Below, in pieces: positions 62,406-64,000 of a stretch of 64,000 nt of DNA. The notes beneath the pieces are model-generated. The model ran no database searches and had not been told where the DNA came from. It saw only the letters and a program-made list of their open reading frames with translations. Source of the DNA: Sedimentitalea nanhaiensis DSM 24252 (lineage in GTDB: Bacteria > Pseudomonadota > Alphaproteobacteria > Rhodobacterales > Rhodobacteraceae); the NCBI RefSeq assembly GCF_000473225.1, contig NZ_KI421509.1:3800165-3864164 (forward strand), read 5' to 3'. Each line of letters starts with the position of its first letter. Position 1 is the stretch's first letter. The translations under genes and the position numbers were made by a program.

Positions 62406-64000
62406 TCATTCGGCCGGGGCAGGTGACAGGGGCACCGTAGGACGAGTGGATTCCGTTTCGTCCATCGCGGGGCGGACACGGCGCAGGCGAAGCGCATTCG
62501 TCAGGACAAAGACCGAGCTGAGCGCCATGGCGCCCGCCGCCAGCACCGGCGAGAGCAGAAGGCCGACAGCAGGGTAAAGCACGCCTGCCGCCACGGGGAT
62601 CAGTGCAACGTTATAGCCGAAGGCCCAGAACAGGTTCTGACGGATGTTGCGCATGGTGCGGGTCGAGATCTCGAACGCATTCACCACTCCACGCAGGTCA
62701 CCCGACATCAGAACCACGTCGGCGGACTCGATGGCCACGTCTGTTCCTGTGCCTATCGCGATGCCCACATCCGCATGGGCAAGTGCCGGGGCATCGTTGA
62801 TCCCGTCACCGACAAAAGCGATGCGCTGTCCGCCTCCGCTCAATTTGTCCAGCGCCGCGACCTTACCGTCTGGCAGCACGCCCGCGATGACATGATCGAT
62901 GCCGGTTTCTCGTGCAATGGCGTCTGCCGTTTCGCGCTTGTCACCTGTGATCATGGCGACTTTCAGCCCCAGATCGTGCAGCACCCGGATCGCCGTTGCG
63001 CTGGCGGGTTTCACCGGATCGGCGACGGCGATCACCGCAGCCACACGTCCGTCGATGGCCGCGAAAAGCGCGGTGCGACCCTGCTCTGCGAGGCGGCGTT
63101 CTTCATCGGCCAGCATGCCGATTTCCAACCCTTCGCGCATCATCAAGCGGTCGGCCCCGACCAGGATATTGCGGCCAGCCACGTTTGCCCGGACGCCGTG
63201 TCCGGTGATGGCCTCGAAGCTTTCGATGTCGTACCGCGCCAGATTTTCCGCGCGCGCCGCCCGAACGATGGCGTCAGCGATGGGATGTTCCGACTGTGTC
63301 TCGACAGCAGCCACAAGAGCCAACACCTCGACCCTGTCGAACCCGTCGGCCAATACCAGATCCGTCAGTTCGGGGCGGCCCGCAGTCACCGTTCCTGTCT
63401 TGTCGAGCGCCACGACATCGACGTCCGTCAACTGTTGCAGCGCGTCACCCTTGCGAAACAGCACGCCCATCTCGGCGGCCCGGCCGGTCCCGACCATGAT
63501 CGAGGTCGGCGTCGCCAATCCCATGGCACAGGGGCAGGCGATGATCAGCACTGATACGCCCGCCACCAAGGCATGGGACAAGGTGGGCGATGGGCCAACC
63601 AGGAGCCAGACGATCACGGTTAGTACAGCCAATGCCATAACGGCGGGCACGAACCACAGTGTGATCCGATCGACCATGCCTTGAATGGGTAGTTTGGCTC
63701 CCTGCGCCTCTTCGACCATGCGAATGATTTGTGCCAGCGTCGTGTCGGCGCCGACGCGTGTCGCCCGGAATTTGAAGGCTCCGGTACCATTGACCGTGCC
63801 GCCGGTGACCGGGTCGCCGGCCGTCTTTGCCACGGGCACCGGCTCGCCCGTAATCATGCTTTCATCGACACGTGCGTTGCCATCGGTCACCACGCCGTCC
63901 ACTGCGATCCGCTCGCCGGGGCGCACGACGAGGATATCGCCGGTGCAGAGCCTTTCGATCGCCACATCCTGCAGCTCTCCGCCCACCAGAATCCGGGCAC
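62406..64000 (-). CDS. copA: Copper-exporting P1B-type ATPase, 3' part (5' end outside window)
   Basis: At least 530 residues of a heavy-metal P-type ATPase, cut by the right window edge, so the N-terminal metal-binding domains and first helices are not seen. Present are the actuator domain ([20 protein letters not shown]), the metal-transport motif [19 protein letters not shown], the phosphorylation site [20 protein letters not shown], the nucleotide-binding HP segment [13 protein letters not shown] and the hinge [20 protein letters not shown]. The CPC motif fits Cu(I) export from the cytoplasm. Stop at 62406, 13 bp before cueR. Residues upstream of [13 protein letters not shown] continue off the edge. 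Confidence 0.94.
   Translation of the reverse strand, partial: ARILVGGELQDVAIERLCTGDILVVRPGERIAVDGVVTDGNARVDESMITGEPVPVAKTAGDPVTGGTVNGTGAFKFRATRVGADTTLAQIIRMVEEAQGAKLPIQGMVDRITLWFVPAVMALAVLTVIVWLLVGPSPTLSHALVAGVSVLIIACPCAMGLATPTSIMVGTGRAAEMGVLFRKGDALQQLTDVDVVALDKTGTVTAGRPELTDLVLADGFDRVEVLALVAAVETQSEHPIADAIVRAARAENLARYDIESFEAITGHGVRANVAGRNILVGADRLMMREGLEIGMLADEERRLAEQGRTALFAAIDGRVAAVIAVADPVKPASATAIRVLHDLGLKVAMITGDKRETADAIARETGIDHVIAGVLPDGKVAALDKLSGGGQRIAFVGDGINDAPALAHADVGIAIGTGTDVAIESADVVLMSGDLRGVVNAFEISTRTMRNIRQNLFWAFGYNVALIPVAAGVLYPAVGLLLSPVLAAGAMALSSVFVLTNALRLRRVRPAMDETESTRPTVPLSPAPAE

Overview
The window looks like a chromosomal segment of a GC-rich alphaproteobacterium, most likely Rhodobacterales (Roseobacter-type). 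The grounds are the gene families and their order: a pobA-pca operon beside a PcaQ-type LysR gene, soxBDAG, gltD/gltB, a class I-like PHA synthase, and many ABC-transporter catabolic loci. This is judged from the sequence alone. About 60 genes or gene remnants can be supported.

Left part (1-18.7 kb): the first 3.2 kb is a graveyard of insertion sequences (an IS21-type end, a decayed IS5-family transposase, a decayed IstB) around a LysR gene and a PhnA-like protein. Next is a 4-hydroxybenzoate/protocatechuate operon on the minus strand (pobA, pcaC, pcaH, pcaG, a DUF849/BKACE gene and the wreck of a CoA-transferase subunit), divergent from the PcaQ-like regulator. It is followed by a branched-chain amino-acid block: an amino-acid dehydrogenase, an Lrp-type regulator, and the four subunit genes of branched-chain 2-oxoacid dehydrogenase (E1 alpha, E1 beta, E2, E3). 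The block continues with an acyl-CoA dehydrogenase reduced to 64 codons by an in-frame deletion, a PHA synthase and a PhaZ-like hydrolase.

Middle (18.7-34.4 kb): an eroded accessory island ends at a tRNA-Leu(CAG). It holds an integrase remnant, an IS3 remnant, a decapitated SRAP gene, a frameshifted Tat-signal gene, an unknown protein and an intact Fic-domain protein. Core genes follow: an NDUFA9-like epimerase, uppP, gltD, two GFA-family genes, gltB, mtgA and a GST.

Right part (34.4-64 kb): two catabolic loci. The first has GntR, flavin-reductase-like and Asp/Glu-racemase-like genes facing a peptide/nickel-type ABC transporter whose operon includes two amidohydrolases, one of which lacks the metal-binding HxH. 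The second has a LysR gene and a polar amino-acid ABC transporter. Beside them are an XRE-cupin regulator, an AhpD-like protein and a Rieske oxygenase, which face soxBDAG (heterotetrameric sarcosine oxidase family). A Rieske ferredoxin plus a desaturase-type diiron membrane oxygenase close the locus. It reads as uptake followed by oxidative N-demethylation of an unidentified N-methylated compound. The window ends with a copper-efflux pair (cueR-like and a partial copA).

Most interesting: the beta-ketoadipate route that appears to use a beta-keto-acid cleavage enzyme, the Sox/Rieske/desaturase locus, and the amidohydrolase/racemase/ABC locus. None can be assigned a substrate from sequence alone.
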